DNA of 64,000 nt from Rhizobium pisi (GTDB lineage: Bacteria; Pseudomonadota; Alphaproteobacteria; Rhizobiales; Rhizobiaceae). Positions within the stretch are counted from its first letter, which is position 1. Every line of letters starts with the position of its first letter. The notes under the pieces are model-generated. The model was not told the origin of the DNA. It saw only the letters and a program-made list of their open reading frames with translations, and did not search any database. The stretch spans positions 1-64,000 of the forward strand of contig NZ_RJJT01000020.1 of NCBI RefSeq assembly GCF_003938655.1, read 5' to 3'. Shown one piece after another: positions 8,196 through 18,111 of this stretch. The translations under genes and the position numbers were made by a program.

Positions 8196-9092
8196 ATGGA
8201 CGAGATATTCGAACAGCTTCTGCACCTTTCCGCACACACCGATACGCTCATTGCGGTCTACGATAGTAGTGACCGGCTCCAATATGCCAACAGCGCCTTT
8301 CGTTCGGTCTATTTCATCGAGCCGGATGAAACTCCCCTCTGGCCGGATCTCATGCGGCGCAACTTCCAGCTGCGGCAAGGCACAGTCATTCGGACGAGCA
8401 ATTTCGAGGAGTGGCTGCGGTCGACACAGTCGCGCCGTGGCAAGATCGGTTATCGCGCCTTCGAGACGGATCTGTGGGATGGCCGATGGCTTTGGATGAC
8501 CGAGGCGGTCCAGAAGAACGGTTGGATGTTGTGCATTGCGAGCGACATCACCAGTTTGCGAGCGCATGGCAGGACTGTTCGGCAAGATCGCGATCAGGCG
8601 ATCAAGGCGTCTTACACCGATGAACTCACGGGTGTCGCCAACCGCCGCTTTGTGATGGCACGCGTCGATGACATGCTGGCAGCCGCCCGGCAAGGAAACG
8701 ACGGGTGCCTTGCCGTGTTCGACATCGACAATTTCAAACACATCAACGATCGGCTCGGCCACCACGCAGGCGATGTCGTCCCGCGCGATTTTGCTCATCG
8801 CATTCATCAGAATGTGCGCCGCAACGATTGTTTTGGGCGGGTCGGCGGAGAAGAGTTCCTTCTCGTGATGCCGGCAACCGGGCCGGAAGACGCCATTGCC
8901 ATAGTCGAGCGCATGCTGATGGTGATCCGGTTCTCCCGGCCCCTGCCGGAATCTCCCGACTTCGGCTACACCTGTTCTGCCGGCATCGCCGCTTGTGTCC
9001 CGTCCGACAGCGCGTCGGACCTTTACCGACGCGCCGATCAAGCACTCTATGCCGCCAAGCTAAGCGGCCGCGACAGGGTGCGCGCAGCGTAA
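8196..9092 (+). CDS. PAS-GGDEF diguanylate cyclase
   Basis: Makes the second messenger c-di-GMP from two GTP. An N-terminal PAS-like domain (LIAVYDSSDRLQYANSAFR) is followed by a GGDEF domain with TDELTGVANRR, the signature FGRVGGEEF and ADQALYAAK. An RRND motif just upstream matches the RxxD inhibitory site, so product inhibition is likely. The frame is open back to a GTG at 8043, but that start has no ribosome binding site and adds a basic stretch outside the PAS fold; ATG codons at 8169 and 8196 are better, and 8196 was chosen with moderate confidence. No membrane segment is present from this start. Convergent with the next gene. Confidence 0.82.
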   Translation: MDEIFEQLLHLSAHTDTLIAVYDSSDRLQYANSAFRSVYFIEPDETPLWPDLMRRNFQLRQGTVIRTSNFEEWLRSTQSRRGKIGYRAFETDLWDGRWLWMTEAVQKNGWMLCIASDITSLRAHGRTVRQDRDQAIKASYTDELTGVANRRFVMARVDDMLAAARQGNDGCLAVFDIDNFKHINDRLGHHAGDVVPRDFAHRIHQNVRRNDCFGRVGGEEFLLVMPATGPEDAIAIVERMLMVIRFSRPLPESPDFGYTCSAGIAACVPSDSASDLYRRADQALYAAKLSGRDRVRAA

Positions 9093-9141
9093 GGCTCAGG
9101 CTGTATGGTTGAACCTCAATTTGGTGCGTCGGCGCGATTTC

Positions 9142-9447
9142 TCAGATCCCAGATCCGTGGAGCTCATGGTCATCGTCGCCCTCCCAGGGTGAGGGCATTG
9201 AGGTGCTAGTGCGGTTGGCCGCGGGCATAGGCATCCAACACTTCAATTCCGGCTCGGCATATTCGATGATGTGCCCGGGCGAGGAATCGGAGGCGCGCCA
9301 GCCTTCTCCACCGAACTGATCGCCATGCGACCAATAGGCGAGGTCAACTTCTGCCGGCCCCTGTTCGGACTGGCGGATCGTGACGAGGATCCGACTACCG
9401 TCTTTCGGAGCGCTTGCCATAAGGCGCCAGCGATCTGGCTCGTCCAT
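9142..9447 (-). CDS. Conserved hypothetical protein
   Basis: A 101-residue protein starting at an ATG with AGGAG upstream. The N-terminus WRLMASAPKDGSRILVTIR and the later GWRASDS and CWMPMP blocks are typical of a small family of unknown function common in rhizobia and their phages, in which a Trp-rich beta domain is preceded by an APKDG motif. No signal peptide. The last 20 residues are polar and look disordered. Function unknown; it is a single gene convergent with the GGDEF gene. Confidence 0.65.
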   Translation of the reverse strand: MDEPDRWRLMASAPKDGSRILVTIRQSEQGPAEVDLAYWSHGDQFGGEGWRASDSSPGHIIEYAEPELKCWMPMPAANRTSTSMPSPWEGDDDHELHGSGI

Positions 9448-9828
9448 TGTTCTTTCTCCTCCCTTGCCGTGGGGTTGAGTGTCGCCTCGGCATCGGAAGC
9501 GGTCAACTCAAACTTTGTGAGAACCATGTTCGGCGACACATCCTGAGGACGGCTCACTTGCAATTAAGGGATGGCGAGGACGGGAGCGTCGACATTGCGT
9601 CGCCATTTTCTTAAATACCTGCATCAGTCCAACTAAAGGCGCATCAAAATCGGGTCAGCGGCTATGTCGTCTGACAAGCGCAATGGACATTTTTCCCGGC
9701 CGATCGCACTAGATACTTTTCCGCCACCTTTCAGCCCATCCCGTTTGCCACCTGGTTGCCAAAAAACCATGATTGCCTCACATAGATCACATATCCACGC
9801 TCAGCCTAAAGAATTGGATCAACGCTGA
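9448..9828. other. Intergenic region upstream of prc
   Basis: About 380 bases without a gene I can support. The open frames here lack ribosome binding sites and family resemblance. It must hold the promoter of the protease gene that begins at 9829, but no clear -35/-10 pair stands out. No strong inverted repeat was seen. Confidence 0.5.
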
Positions 9829-11925
9829 ATGCGCATACCCTATGTTTTCCTTGGTGCATTTCTTGCAATCGCACAGTCCGCATATGCTGAAGTCGCGCCA
9901 TCGCCTGTTTTGGCGCCGCTGAAGCGACAGGCGCAGGCCGCTCAGTTGAGCGCGCAATTTCTATCGCGGTATACCTACAAGCCGGTTCCGCTCGACGACG
10001 CCTTGTCGGCGAAGATCATGGATCGGTTCGTCAAGTCGCTTGATCCCGACCGCATGCTCTTCCTGCAGACTGACGTCGACAAGTTCATGGCTGACCGCAG
10101 CGAGATCGACGATGCCATCGAACAGAAGGACTTGAAGATCCCGTTTGCGATTTTCAACGCCTATGAACAGCGCGTTGTCGACCGCATGACCTATGCGCGC
10201 AGCCTGCTGAAGCAGGGCTTCGATTTCAGCGTGCAGGAAAATTTTTCGGTGCTGCGCGATAAAGCGCCTTGGCCGCAGTCGGAAGCCGAGAGCAATGAGC
10301 TTTGGCGCAAGCGCGTCAAAAGCGACTGGTTGCGGCTGAAGCTCGGCGGCAAGACCGACGCGGCCATTCGCGAAACGCTCGACAAACGCTATGAAAACAC
10401 GCTCGAGCGCGTCGGCAAGTTTAAAAGCGACGACGTTTTCCAGTCGTTCATGGATGCCTATTCAACATCGATCGATCCGCACACGGACTATTTCGGTGCG
10501 GCCGCTTCTGCCGATTTCAATGTCTCAATGAAGCTTTCGCTGTTTGGCATCGGCGCCGTTCTGCAGGAACGCGACGACTACACGACGATCCGTGAACTCG
10601 TGCCTGGCGGGCCGGCGCAGCTCTCCGGCAAGCTTGCGGTCGGGGACCGCATTACCGGCGTCGGTCAAGGCAAGGATGGGCCGATCAAAGAAGTGGTGGG
10701 CACGCGCCTTGATGAAGTCGTGCAGATGATCCGCGGGAAAAAAGACTCCGTCGTGCGGTTGGACATCCTGCCGGCAGACGCCGGAGCAGATGCCACGCAT
10801 CGCGTCATCAGCCTGGTGCGCGATAAAATCAGTCTCGATAAGCAGGCTGCCAGGAAGACTGTGCTGTCTGTGAAGGTGGGCGACGCCACGCGTAAAATCG
10901 GCATCATCACGCTGCCGGTCTTCTATGAGGATTTTGAAGCCAAGGGCAAAGGCGACAAGGATTACAAAAGCGCAAGCCGCGATGTCACCAAGCTTCTCGA
11001 CGAGTTGAAGGAAGAAAAGGTCGACAGCGTTCTCATGGACCTGCGCAACAATGGCGGCGGCTCATTGGACGAGGCGATTGATTTGACTGGTCTCTTCATC
11101 GGCAAGGGCCCGGTCGTGCAGCAACGCGGCAGCAACGGCAGGGTCGAGGTCAAAAGTGCTGACCTTGCAGAGCCTGTCTGGACGGGCCCGATGGGTGTCC
11201 TGATCAATCGCGGCTCGGCCTCGGCTTCGGAGATCTTTGCCGCGGCAATCCAGGATTACGGTCGAGGCGTGATCGTCGGCGAACCCAGTTTCGGCAAGGG
11301 CACCGTTCAAACCGTCGTCGATCTTGACGAGATGGTGCACAACAGCAAACCCGAATTCGGCGAGCTGAAAGTGACGATTGCCCAGTTTTTCCGGGTCAAT
11401 GGCGGTACGACGCAGCTGCGCGGCGTGACACCTGACATCAGCTTGCCTGGGCTGTCCGATCCGACTGCTTTCGGCGAAACCAGTTATGACAATGCCCTGC
11501 CATGGGCTGAGATCAAGCCTGCGAACTACACGCCTTCCGACACGGTCACGAAGTTGCTGCCGACATTGCAAAGCCGCCACGACGCGCGCGTTGGCAGCGA
11601 TCCGGACTTCCAAAACCTGTTGAAAGACGTTGCCGACCTGAAAGCGCAGCGCGAGAAAGGGGTTATCTCCCTCAATGAAGCCGAACGCCGCAAAGAAGCG
11701 GCGGCTCGGGAAAGTCGGCTCAAGGCCCGCGCGGAGGCTGGCGATGGCGACGATTCTGGTAGCGATGATGGCCTGGAGGCAGACGAGCGCAGCCTGAGCG
11801 CTGATATTGCCCTCGAAAATGCCCGCAAGAAGGCCAAGGATGTCCTGCTGAACGAGGCAGCCGCCATTCTTGCCGACGAGGCGGTTTTGCAGGGAGACGT
11901 GCTGAAGGCAGTCACGAAACAATAG
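9829..11925 (+). CDS. prc: Periplasmic tail-specific (C-terminal processing) protease Prc
   Basis: S41-family serine protease that degrades or trims periplasmic proteins from the C-terminus. A signal peptide (ending about QSAYA) is followed by a helical N-terminal domain, a PDZ domain (GIGAVLQERDDYTTIRELV), and the protease core. The catalytic Ser465 is in GSASASEIFAAA and Lys490 in SFGKGTVQ, 25 residues apart as in E. coli Prc. A C-terminal extension rich in charged residues (AERRKEAAARESRLKARAEA) matches the long Prc type, and the 698-residue length is close to the E. coli enzyme. It is a single gene, convergent with the GGDEF-EAL gene downstream. Confidence 0.93.
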   Translation: MRIPYVFLGAFLAIAQSAYAEVAPSPVLAPLKRQAQAAQLSAQFLSRYTYKPVPLDDALSAKIMDRFVKSLDPDRMLFLQTDVDKFMADRSEIDDAIEQKDLKIPFAIFNAYEQRVVDRMTYARSLLKQGFDFSVQENFSVLRDKAPWPQSEAESNELWRKRVKSDWLRLKLGGKTDAAIRETLDKRYENTLERVGKFKSDDVFQSFMDAYSTSIDPHTDYFGAAASADFNVSMKLSLFGIGAVLQERDDYTTIRELVPGGPAQLSGKLAVGDRITGVGQGKDGPIKEVVGTRLDEVVQMIRGKKDSVVRLDILPADAGADATHRVISLVRDKISLDKQAARKTVLSVKVGDATRKIGIITLPVFYEDFEAKGKGDKDYKSASRDVTKLLDELKEEKVDSVLMDLRNNGGGSLDEAIDLTGLFIGKGPVVQQRGSNGRVEVKSADLAEPVWTGPMGVLINRGSASASEIFAAAIQDYGRGVIVGEPSFGKGTVQTVVDLDEMVHNSKPEFGELKVTIAQFFRVNGGTTQLRGVTPDISLPGLSDPTAFGETSYDNALPWAEIKPANYTPSDTVTKLLPTLQSRHDARVGSDPDFQNLLKDVADLKAQREKGVISLNEAERRKEAAARESRLKARAEAGDGDDSGSDDGLEADERSLSADIALENARKKAKDVLLNEAAAILADEAVLQGDVLKAVTKQ

Positions 11926-11942
11926 GCAAGCGCGGACGGGAA

Positions 11943-11974
11943 ATAGCCACACCCGGAATGCGGGGTGTGGCTAT
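11943..11974. terminator. Hairpin between convergent prc and GGDEF-EAL genes
   Basis: A perfect 12-base-pair inverted repeat (ATAGCCACACCC at 11943-11954 and its complement at 11963-11974) with an 8-base loop. It lies 18 bases after prc and overlaps the stop codon of the opposing gene, so it probably serves both as a bidirectional terminator. There is no T-run on either side, which lowers confidence. Confidence 0.6.
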
Positions 11975-14214
11975 CGGCCTGCCCCTGCAATTCCTTTGTG
12001 CTTGACACGGCAAAATTCGATCAACTGCTCCGAGGTCATGGGTCGCGCCAGGGCGTAGCCTTGCAGTATATGGCAGCCGAGATCTTTCAGGATCTTCGCA
12101 TGCTCCATTGTCTCCACGCCCTCGGCAACGATGTCGATGTTCTGCGATCGGCCGATTTCGATAATTGAGGTGACCAGACGGCGTTGGGATGGAGACGCGA
12201 TAATCGGCTTGATGATTTCGCGATCGATCTTGAGCCGTCGCGGCTCAAATCGAAGCAGACTGACGATGCTGGCATGTCCGGTGCCGAAATCATCGATCTC
12301 GATTTCAATGCCAAGCTCTTTGACGGCTGGAATGATCTCATTGAGAACAGGTTGAAGATCGTCGAAGGAGATTGTTTCAAGCAGCTCGAAACACACGCGC
12401 CCCCGCGCCAAAGGAAGCTCGGAGAGTTCAGCAAGCAGATTTGGCTGCGCCAGTCGACGCGCTGAAATGTTGACGGAGACACGTGGGATCTGCATTCCCA
12501 GGCGGTCCCATCTTGTCAGCTCGAACAGGGCCTTTTGCAGGATCTGCCTGTCCATGTCGCCGGTACGCCCCAGCCTGTCCGCGACATCAAGAAATTTGTC
12601 CGGGGCGAGCAGGCCTTTTCGCGGGTGATTCCAGCGGGCAAGGGTCTCCACGCCGACAATTTCCAGCGTTTTGGCATTGAACTGCGGTTGGAAGAAAGCA
12701 ACCAGTTCATCGCGATCGAGCGCCTGATTGAATTCGTCCGCCAATTCTTTCGAATGGATCGCGGCGGTGCGAAGCTCCTCGGTAAAAATGGCCGCTCGGC
12801 CGCGGCCGGTCTTCTTCGCCTCGTAGAGGGCCAAATCGGCGTTGAGAAGCAATTGACCGAGGTCCCGCTCACCAGCCCGTTCGGTCTCCCAGGCGACGCC
12901 GACGCTTGCACCGACCATGCACTCCGCGCCGTCAACGACAAGGGTCTGCTCGAGCGTATCGACGATTTGTTGGGCCAATGCGTTGGCCTTCGGCTCGGGA
13001 TTGGTGCTCCAGCTGGCGAAGATGAACTCATCTCCACCGATACGAGCCGCAACGTCGTTCGGACCAGCCAGATCGGCAAGGCGCGAAGCCGTTGCCTGCA
13101 AGACCGCGTCGCCTCCGGCATGCCCTTTCGTATCGTTGATCTCTTTGAACCGATCGAGGTCGATATGAAGGAGTATCAGGCAATCTTCCGGGCTGGGTCT
13201 CGGCGGTTGCGAGATCATCCGGTCGACAAATCGTCGATTGGGAAGCCCCGTCAGGGCATCATGCAAGGACAGGTACTCCAGCCTTTGCTGCGCGCGAACG
13301 AGCTTTTTCTTGTGAAGGCGAAGCTTCTCAATCGTTCCTTGGCGTGATCTTGTGAGGAAACCGACCCAGACAATCGGCGCAACGACACACAACGACAACA
13401 GGATCGCATAGAATTCAAAAGTGCCGATCCCGTTATTTTGACCCCATCCTTGCTTTGGCCGTGCGGCAAGCGTCCATCGGCCATACACCATGTCAACGGA
13501 TGTCTGGACCGGCTTCTTTGAAAAGGTTTCCAGGCTACCGAAGAAAACCTGTTCGGGCGTGGTCGGATCCGGGACGTTGCTGATGGCTATCTCAAGCTCG
13601 GTCGAGCCAAGGCCACTTTCCTGGTAAAGCTTTGGTATGTCTACGATTCCAGAAAGCAGTCCCCAAAAAATCTGGCTTGTTCCCTCAGAGATATAAATCG
13701 GGCACCGGACCACAAAAGCGGTACCACCTTGGACAAGCTCCACCGGACCGGTCAGAACGATATTGTGGGTGTTGCGCGCCAGCATCGCGGCAGGCCGTTG
13801 CTTCTCATTCGTTCGGTAGTCGAGCCCGATGGCTTTTTCGTTTCCCTTCTCCGGGTAAACCCACCTGACGACCATGCCGGGCGCGGCGGCGAAGCTTCGC
13901 AATTGTGAATCGGGCTGCAGGATCTGTGCGGCAAGTTTGGAAAATCCGCTTTGGTCCATCGTCGGATTGACCGCGATACCGGCCGCCAGCCCTTGCAACA
14001 GCTTCACATTGCTATTGAGGTTCGTCTGAAGCCGGGATGATATGGTGGCAAGCTCGCCGGCGACGATCGAGCGCTCATCGGCGAGCGATTTCTCCAGTCG
14101 CCAGTTCGTTGCTACCCAGACGACGATCAAAGCAATCGTTGCCGCAAATATTGCCGGAGCGAATGCGCTGGTATGGCTCATTGCTGAGCGAGCTATATTT
14201 CTTCGAAACTTCAT
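11971..14214 (-). CDS. CHASE-GGDEF-EAL c-di-GMP turnover protein
   Basis: A 747-residue membrane sensor. An N-terminal membrane segment is followed by a periplasmic CHASE-type domain (about residues 60-240), a second membrane segment near 265-290, then GGDEF (RIGGDEFIFA) and EAL domains. The GGDEF signature is intact, but the inhibitory RxxD site reads GPND, so feedback binding is probably lost. The EAL motif reads ETLARW; the metal-binding Glu is kept, and other catalytic positions (VNISARR, ELLETI, DDFGTG, LKIDRE, VAEGVET) are present, so phosphodiesterase activity is likely. Which activity dominates cannot be told. It is a single gene. Confidence 0.88.
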   Translation of the reverse strand: MKFRRNIARSAMSHTSAFAPAIFAATIALIVVWVATNWRLEKSLADERSIVAGELATISSRLQTNLNSNVKLLQGLAAGIAVNPTMDQSGFSKLAAQILQPDSQLRSFAAAPGMVVRWVYPEKGNEKAIGLDYRTNEKQRPAAMLARNTHNIVLTGPVELVQGGTAFVVRCPIYISEGTSQIFWGLLSGIVDIPKLYQESGLGSTELEIAISNVPDPTTPEQVFFGSLETFSKKPVQTSVDMVYGRWTLAARPKQGWGQNNGIGTFEFYAILLSLCVVAPIVWVGFLTRSRQGTIEKLRLHKKKLVRAQQRLEYLSLHDALTGLPNRRFVDRMISQPPRPSPEDCLILLHIDLDRFKEINDTKGHAGGDAVLQATASRLADLAGPNDVAARIGGDEFIFASWSTNPEPKANALAQQIVDTLEQTLVVDGAECMVGASVGVAWETERAGERDLGQLLLNADLALYEAKKTGRGRAAIFTEELRTAAIHSKELADEFNQALDRDELVAFFQPQFNAKTLEIVGVETLARWNHPRKGLLAPDKFLDVADRLGRTGDMDRQILQKALFELTRWDRLGMQIPRVSVNISARRLAQPNLLAELSELPLARGRVCFELLETISFDDLQPVLNEIIPAVKELGIEIEIDDFGTGHASIVSLLRFEPRRLKIDREIIKPIIASPSQRRLVTSIIEIGRSQNIDIVAEGVETMEHAKILKDLGCHILQGYALARPMTSEQLIEFCRVKHKGIAGAGR

Positions 14215-14333
14215 CGGGTCGCCGGCGTGAATGACAGGCCATTACCCTTGCACAGCTTCTTTAAGGCAACGCTAAACTCGAAGAGATGGCGACAGGTGCA
14301 GATGCAGGCAATTTGCCGCATCTTGCCCCAGCG

Positions 14334-15143
14334 CTATGTTGCCGCACTAAAATCCGCCGCCAGCACCGCATCCTTCAGCGCTCTTGAATACGGATGCTGC
14401 GGATCATCCAACACCGCCCGCGCCCGTCCGCGCTCGACGATTTCGCCTTTGCGCATGATGATGATGTTGTCGCTGACGTAATAGGCGGTGGCGAGGTCGT
14501 GGGTGATGTAGATGATCGAGAGACCGAGCTCGTTTTTCAGCCGGCCGAAGAGGTTGACGATCGCCATTCGCAGCGAGGCGTCGACCATGGAGACCGGTTC
14601 GTCAGCCACCAGCAGGCGGGGTTGCGGGATCAGCGCGCGTGCAATCGCGACGCGCTGAAGCTGGCCGCCCGACAATTCGTGGGGAAACCGGCCTTTCACT
14701 TCTTCGAGCGTCAGGCCGACATGCACCAGTGCGGCATCCGCCATCCGCTCCGCCTGCTGCCGGTCCGGCCGTTTTCCCGCCGAGAAATTGCGGGCGGTCT
14801 CGAAGAGATAGCGGTCCACCCGCTTCAGCGGGTTGAAGGCTTCGAAGGGGTTCTGCAGAACCGGCTGGACCTCCTTCATGAAGGCCGTGCGTTCGGCTCG
14901 GTTGTGGATCGCGACGGTCTTGCCGGCAAATTGCAGCTCGCCTTCCGTCGGCACGGTCTGGCCGAGGATCATCGCCGCGACCGTCGATTTGCCGGAGCCG
15001 GATTCGCCGACGATCGAGAGGATCTCCGGCTCCTCGCCGAGCTCGAAGCTGACATCCTTAACCGCGGTGATCAGGCGCCGGCCGAGCAGGCCGCCCTGGC
15101 GGTAGACCTTGGTGACATGCGAGAGGCGAAGCAGAGCACTCAA
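14334..15143 (-). CDS. Opp-type ABC transporter ATP-binding protein (OppF-like)
   Basis: Second ATPase of an oligopeptide/nickel-family (family 5) importer. It has Walker A GESGSGKS, the signature LSGGQLQRVAIARAL, Walker B LLVADEPVSMVD, and the OppF-type start LRLSHVTKVYRQG. The TTG at 15143 overlaps the stop of the upstream ATPase gene by four bases and has GGGAGA upstream, so it is preferred to the GTG at 15170. Last gene of the transporter operon. Substrate is inferred from the linked arabinofuranosidase gene to be an oligosaccharide rather than a peptide. Confidence 0.87.
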   Translation of the reverse strand: MSALLRLSHVTKVYRQGGLLGRRLITAVKDVSFELGEEPEILSIVGESGSGKSTVAAMILGQTVPTEGELQFAGKTVAIHNRAERTAFMKEVQPVLQNPFEAFNPLKRVDRYLFETARNFSAGKRPDRQQAERMADAALVHVGLTLEEVKGRFPHELSGGQLQRVAIARALIPQPRLLVADEPVSMVDASLRMAIVNLFGRLKNELGLSIIYITHDLATAYYVSDNIIIMRKGEIVERGRARAVLDDPQHPYSRALKDAVLAADFSAAT

Positions 15144-16129
15144 ACCGGATCTCCCGTGACAGCAAAACACGCGACGCGCCGCCCAGGCTCGACGGTGACC
15201 AGCGGTGGAACCTTCTGGGAGCAGATGTCCATCCGTTTGGGACAGCGCGGGTGAAAGCGGCAGCCTTCCGGCGGCATGGCAAGGTTCGGCGGGCGGCCCT
15301 CCAGCGAAGGCCTGGTTCTGGGATCTCCGATGCGCGGCAGACTGCCGACCAGGTGCTGCGTATAGGGGTGGAGCGGCATGCTGAAGAGCTTGGCGGTCGG
15401 GGCCTCCTCGACGAGACGCCCGGCATAGACGATGCCGATGCGGTCGGAGACGGTCGCATGCACCCCCATATCATGGGTGACGAACAGAAAGGACGAGCCC
15501 ATCTCGCGCTGGATTTCGCGGATCATCGAAAGCACGTCGCGCTGCACGATCACGTCAAGTGCGGTGGTCGGCTCGTCGGCGATGATGAATTCCGGCGTCA
15601 GGATGGTGGCGAGCGCAATGGTCATGCGCTGGCGCATGCCGCCGGAGAGTTCGTGCGGATAGGCGTTCAGCAGATGCGGATCGAGCTTCAGCCGCTGCAG
15701 GTGGGCGGCGACCTTCTCGAAAAACACCTCTTTGCTGACCTTCATGTGGCGAAAGGCGAAATCGGTGAAGGAGTGGCGGATCCGGCGCACCGGATTGAGC
15801 ACATTCATCGATCCCTGCATGATGTAGGACAGGTACTGCCAGCGCAGCGCCATGCGCTCTTCCGGCTTCATCGCGTAGATGTCCTGGGTGCCGCCGGCGA
15901 AATGGAATTTGACGGTGCCGGAGACGACCCGGAGCGGCGGCCGGATGGCGCCGGCAATGGTCTTGATCAGCGTCGTCTTGCCGCTGCTCGATTCGCCGGC
16001 GACGCCATAGACCTCGCCGCGGCCGATCGTCAGGCTGATATCGTCGACAGCCCGCACCTCGCGATCGACGCCATAGAGGAAGGCGCGGTAATAGGCTTTC
16101 AGGTTCTGGATTTCGACCAAATTCTCCAT
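15140..16129 (-). CDS. Opp-type ABC transporter ATP-binding protein (OppD-like)
   Basis: First ATPase of the importer, 329 residues from the ATG at 16129 (MENLVEIQNLKAYYR), which begins one base after the permease stop codon; an upstream in-frame ATG at 16177 would overlap the permease. Walker A GESSSGKTT, signature LSGGMRQRMTIALA, and Walker B FIIADEPTTALD are present. The C-terminal oligopeptide-type extension with a Cys-containing RFHPRCPKRMDIC motif is typical of OppD/DppD proteins. Acts at the cytoplasmic face with the two permeases. Confidence 0.9.
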   Translation of the reverse strand: MENLVEIQNLKAYYRAFLYGVDREVRAVDDISLTIGRGEVYGVAGESSSGKTTLIKTIAGAIRPPLRVVSGTVKFHFAGGTQDIYAMKPEERMALRWQYLSYIMQGSMNVLNPVRRIRHSFTDFAFRHMKVSKEVFFEKVAAHLQRLKLDPHLLNAYPHELSGGMRQRMTIALATILTPEFIIADEPTTALDVIVQRDVLSMIREIQREMGSSFLFVTHDMGVHATVSDRIGIVYAGRLVEEAPTAKLFSMPLHPYTQHLVGSLPRIGDPRTRPSLEGRPPNLAMPPEGCRFHPRCPKRMDICSQKVPPLVTVEPGRRVACFAVTGDPV

Positions 16130-16130
16130 G

Positions 16131-16988
16131 CTAACTTCCCATCCGGTTGAGCCGGCTGCGCGGATCATTGTATTCATTCATCGACATGGACAGCAGGAAG
16201 AGCGCCAGGAAGAGAATGACGATGACGGCGACGGGGGCGGCCACCCACCACCATATGCCTGATATCAGCGCCGAATGCGCATTGGCCCAGTAGATCATCA
16301 TGCCCATGGTCGGCGTCTCGATATCGGTGAAGCCCAGCACCGAAAGGGTGATCTCCATGCCGATCGACCAGATCATGTTGTTCATCGTCGTGGCGAAGAC
16401 GATCGGCAGCACATAGGGTAGGTGCTCCTCGACGAGGATCTTGCGCATCGTCATGCCGGAATAGACGCTCTGGGTGGTGAACGGCCGGCTCTTCAGTCCG
16501 ATCGCCACCGAGCGGATCAGCCGCGCATCGTAGGACCAGCCGAGCGACGCCATGATGACGATCAGCACGGTCCAGGTCATGCTGTCCTTCAGCACGAAAT
16601 AGAACAGGATCAGCAGCGGAAACTGCGGGATGACCATGACGCTGTCGTTGATGGCCATCAGCACTCGGTCGACCGTGCCGCCGGCATAACCGGCGACGAG
16701 ACCGACGACCAGCGAGATGATGCGCGACAGGAAGGCGACGCCGATACCGAAGAACAGGGTGTTGCGCAGCGCCGCCGTCAACTGCCAGAACACGTCCTGG
16801 CCGCGCGAAGTGGTGCCGAGCCAATACTCGCCGTCCGGCGGCATGTCGGGCGGCAGGAGATAGATGTCGGTCGCGCCATAGGGCGAGAAATACGACAAGA
16901 CGACAAAGCCGACGATGACGGCAAAGAGCAGCAGGCCGCAGAGGAATTCCATGTTCTGGCGTGCGAGGTCACGGATGATGGTAAACAT
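16131..16988 (-). CDS. Opp-type ABC transporter permease (OppC-like)
   Basis: A 285-residue inner-membrane permease with about six membrane segments. The N-terminal segment (LLLFAVIVGFVVLSYF), the periplasmic loop ending WLGTTSRGQDVFWQ and the inner-membrane loop near EEHLPYVLPIVF match the DppC/OppC family; WLGTTSRGQDV is a variant of the family's LGTDxxGRD. It follows the other permease by three bases. Pairs with the OppB-like protein to form the channel. Confidence 0.9.
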   Translation of the reverse strand: MFTIIRDLARQNMEFLCGLLLFAVIVGFVVLSYFSPYGATDIYLLPPDMPPDGEYWLGTTSRGQDVFWQLTAALRNTLFFGIGVAFLSRIISLVVGLVAGYAGGTVDRVLMAINDSVMVIPQFPLLILFYFVLKDSMTWTVLIVIMASLGWSYDARLIRSVAIGLKSRPFTTQSVYSGMTMRKILVEEHLPYVLPIVFATTMNNMIWSIGMEITLSVLGFTDIETPTMGMMIYWANAHSALISGIWWWVAAPVAVIVILFLALFLLSMSMNEYNDPRSRLNRMGS

Positions 16989-16991
16989 GGC

Positions 16992-17996
16992 CTATTCCAC
17001 CTTGATGCGCGGATCGATCAGCGGGCTCAGAATGTCGATGATGAAGACGGCGGCGGCGACGCCGACGATCGACAGGGCGCTGAGGCCGAGCACCAGGCTG
17101 TAGTCGCCGGCATGCACCGCCGAGATCAGCAGGTTTCCGATGCCGGGATAACCGAAGACGATTTCGGTGATGACGGTGCCGTTGAAGATCGCGCCGAGCG
17201 ACATGGCAAGCCCGGTGAATTGCGGCACCATGGCATTGCGGGCGATGTAGGAGCGCAGGATCTTCCGCTTCGGAACGCCGCCGAGTTCGGCGAAAACGAC
17301 GTAGTCGTCGGTGATGATGTTGGAAACCAGCGCCCGCATGCCGATCAGCCAGCTGCCGGCGCCGACAAGGATCAGCGACAGCGCCGGCAGGATGGAGTGT
17401 TTGAGGATATCGAAGACGAGGGCAAAGGAGAGATCCAGATTGGCGTTCATCTCATAGCCGCCATTGATCGGCAGCACCGGCCAGAGATAGCCGAAGACGA
17501 TGAGCAGCACGAAGGCGAGGATGTAATAGGGAATGGGCAGCAGCGCGATGAAGACGAGGCTGACGGCCTTCAGCACCATGTCCTTGCGGTAATAGCCGGC
17601 GAGCGCGCCGATCGCATTGCCGAGCACGAAGGTGATCAGCGTCGACACCGTCATCAGCCCGATGGTCCAGGGCAGGGACCGCAGAATGATGGTGGAAACG
17701 GGCGTGGGAAAGGCCGAGAGCGAGGGACCGAGATCGCCGGTCGCCAGCCGCAGCCAGAAGTGCAGATATTGCTGCCAGATCGAGCCCTGCATTCCGTACA
17801 GCTCGCGGAGCGACTGACGCATCAGTTCGATTGCGTTCGGATCGGACTGTCCCATCTGGGTGATGGCGCCTATGCTTTCTTCGACCGGGTCGATCGGGGT
17901 CAGGTGGGTGACGAAGAATGTGATGGTCACGCCGAGAAAGACGACGAGCAGAAACTGACCGAACCGCTTCAACACAAAGAGCAGGTAGGACGTCAT
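16992..17996 (-). CDS. Opp-type ABC transporter permease (OppB-like)
   Basis: A 334-residue membrane permease. The start is the ATG at 17996 (MTSYLLFVLKRFGQFLLVVF), which opens with the first membrane helix in the way normal for OppB; the longer frame adds 21 residues without hydrophobic character. The protein has six predicted helices, a large first periplasmic loop and the EAA-type loop (RKILRSYIARNAMVPQFTG). The binding-protein gene lies 115 bases upstream and the gap includes a leader but no clear terminator. Confidence 0.88.
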   Translation of the reverse strand: MTSYLLFVLKRFGQFLLVVFLGVTITFFVTHLTPIDPVEESIGAITQMGQSDPNAIELMRQSLRELYGMQGSIWQQYLHFWLRLATGDLGPSLSAFPTPVSTIILRSLPWTIGLMTVSTLITFVLGNAIGALAGYYRKDMVLKAVSLVFIALLPIPYYILAFVLLIVFGYLWPVLPINGGYEMNANLDLSFALVFDILKHSILPALSLILVGAGSWLIGMRALVSNIITDDYVVFAELGGVPKRKILRSYIARNAMVPQFTGLAMSLGAIFNGTVITEIVFGYPGIGNLLISAVHAGDYSLVLGLSALSIVGVAAAVFIIDILSPLIDPRIKVE

Positions 17997-18111
17997 AGAG
18001 CAGTGGTTCCTCTCTGTTTTCCCTTCCGGAAAGGATCGACGAGCATGACAGCTGGGCACATGCCCGTCGATAAGGGGCCGGCGCGATGGCTGCGCGCCGG
18101 CGTTGGGAGGG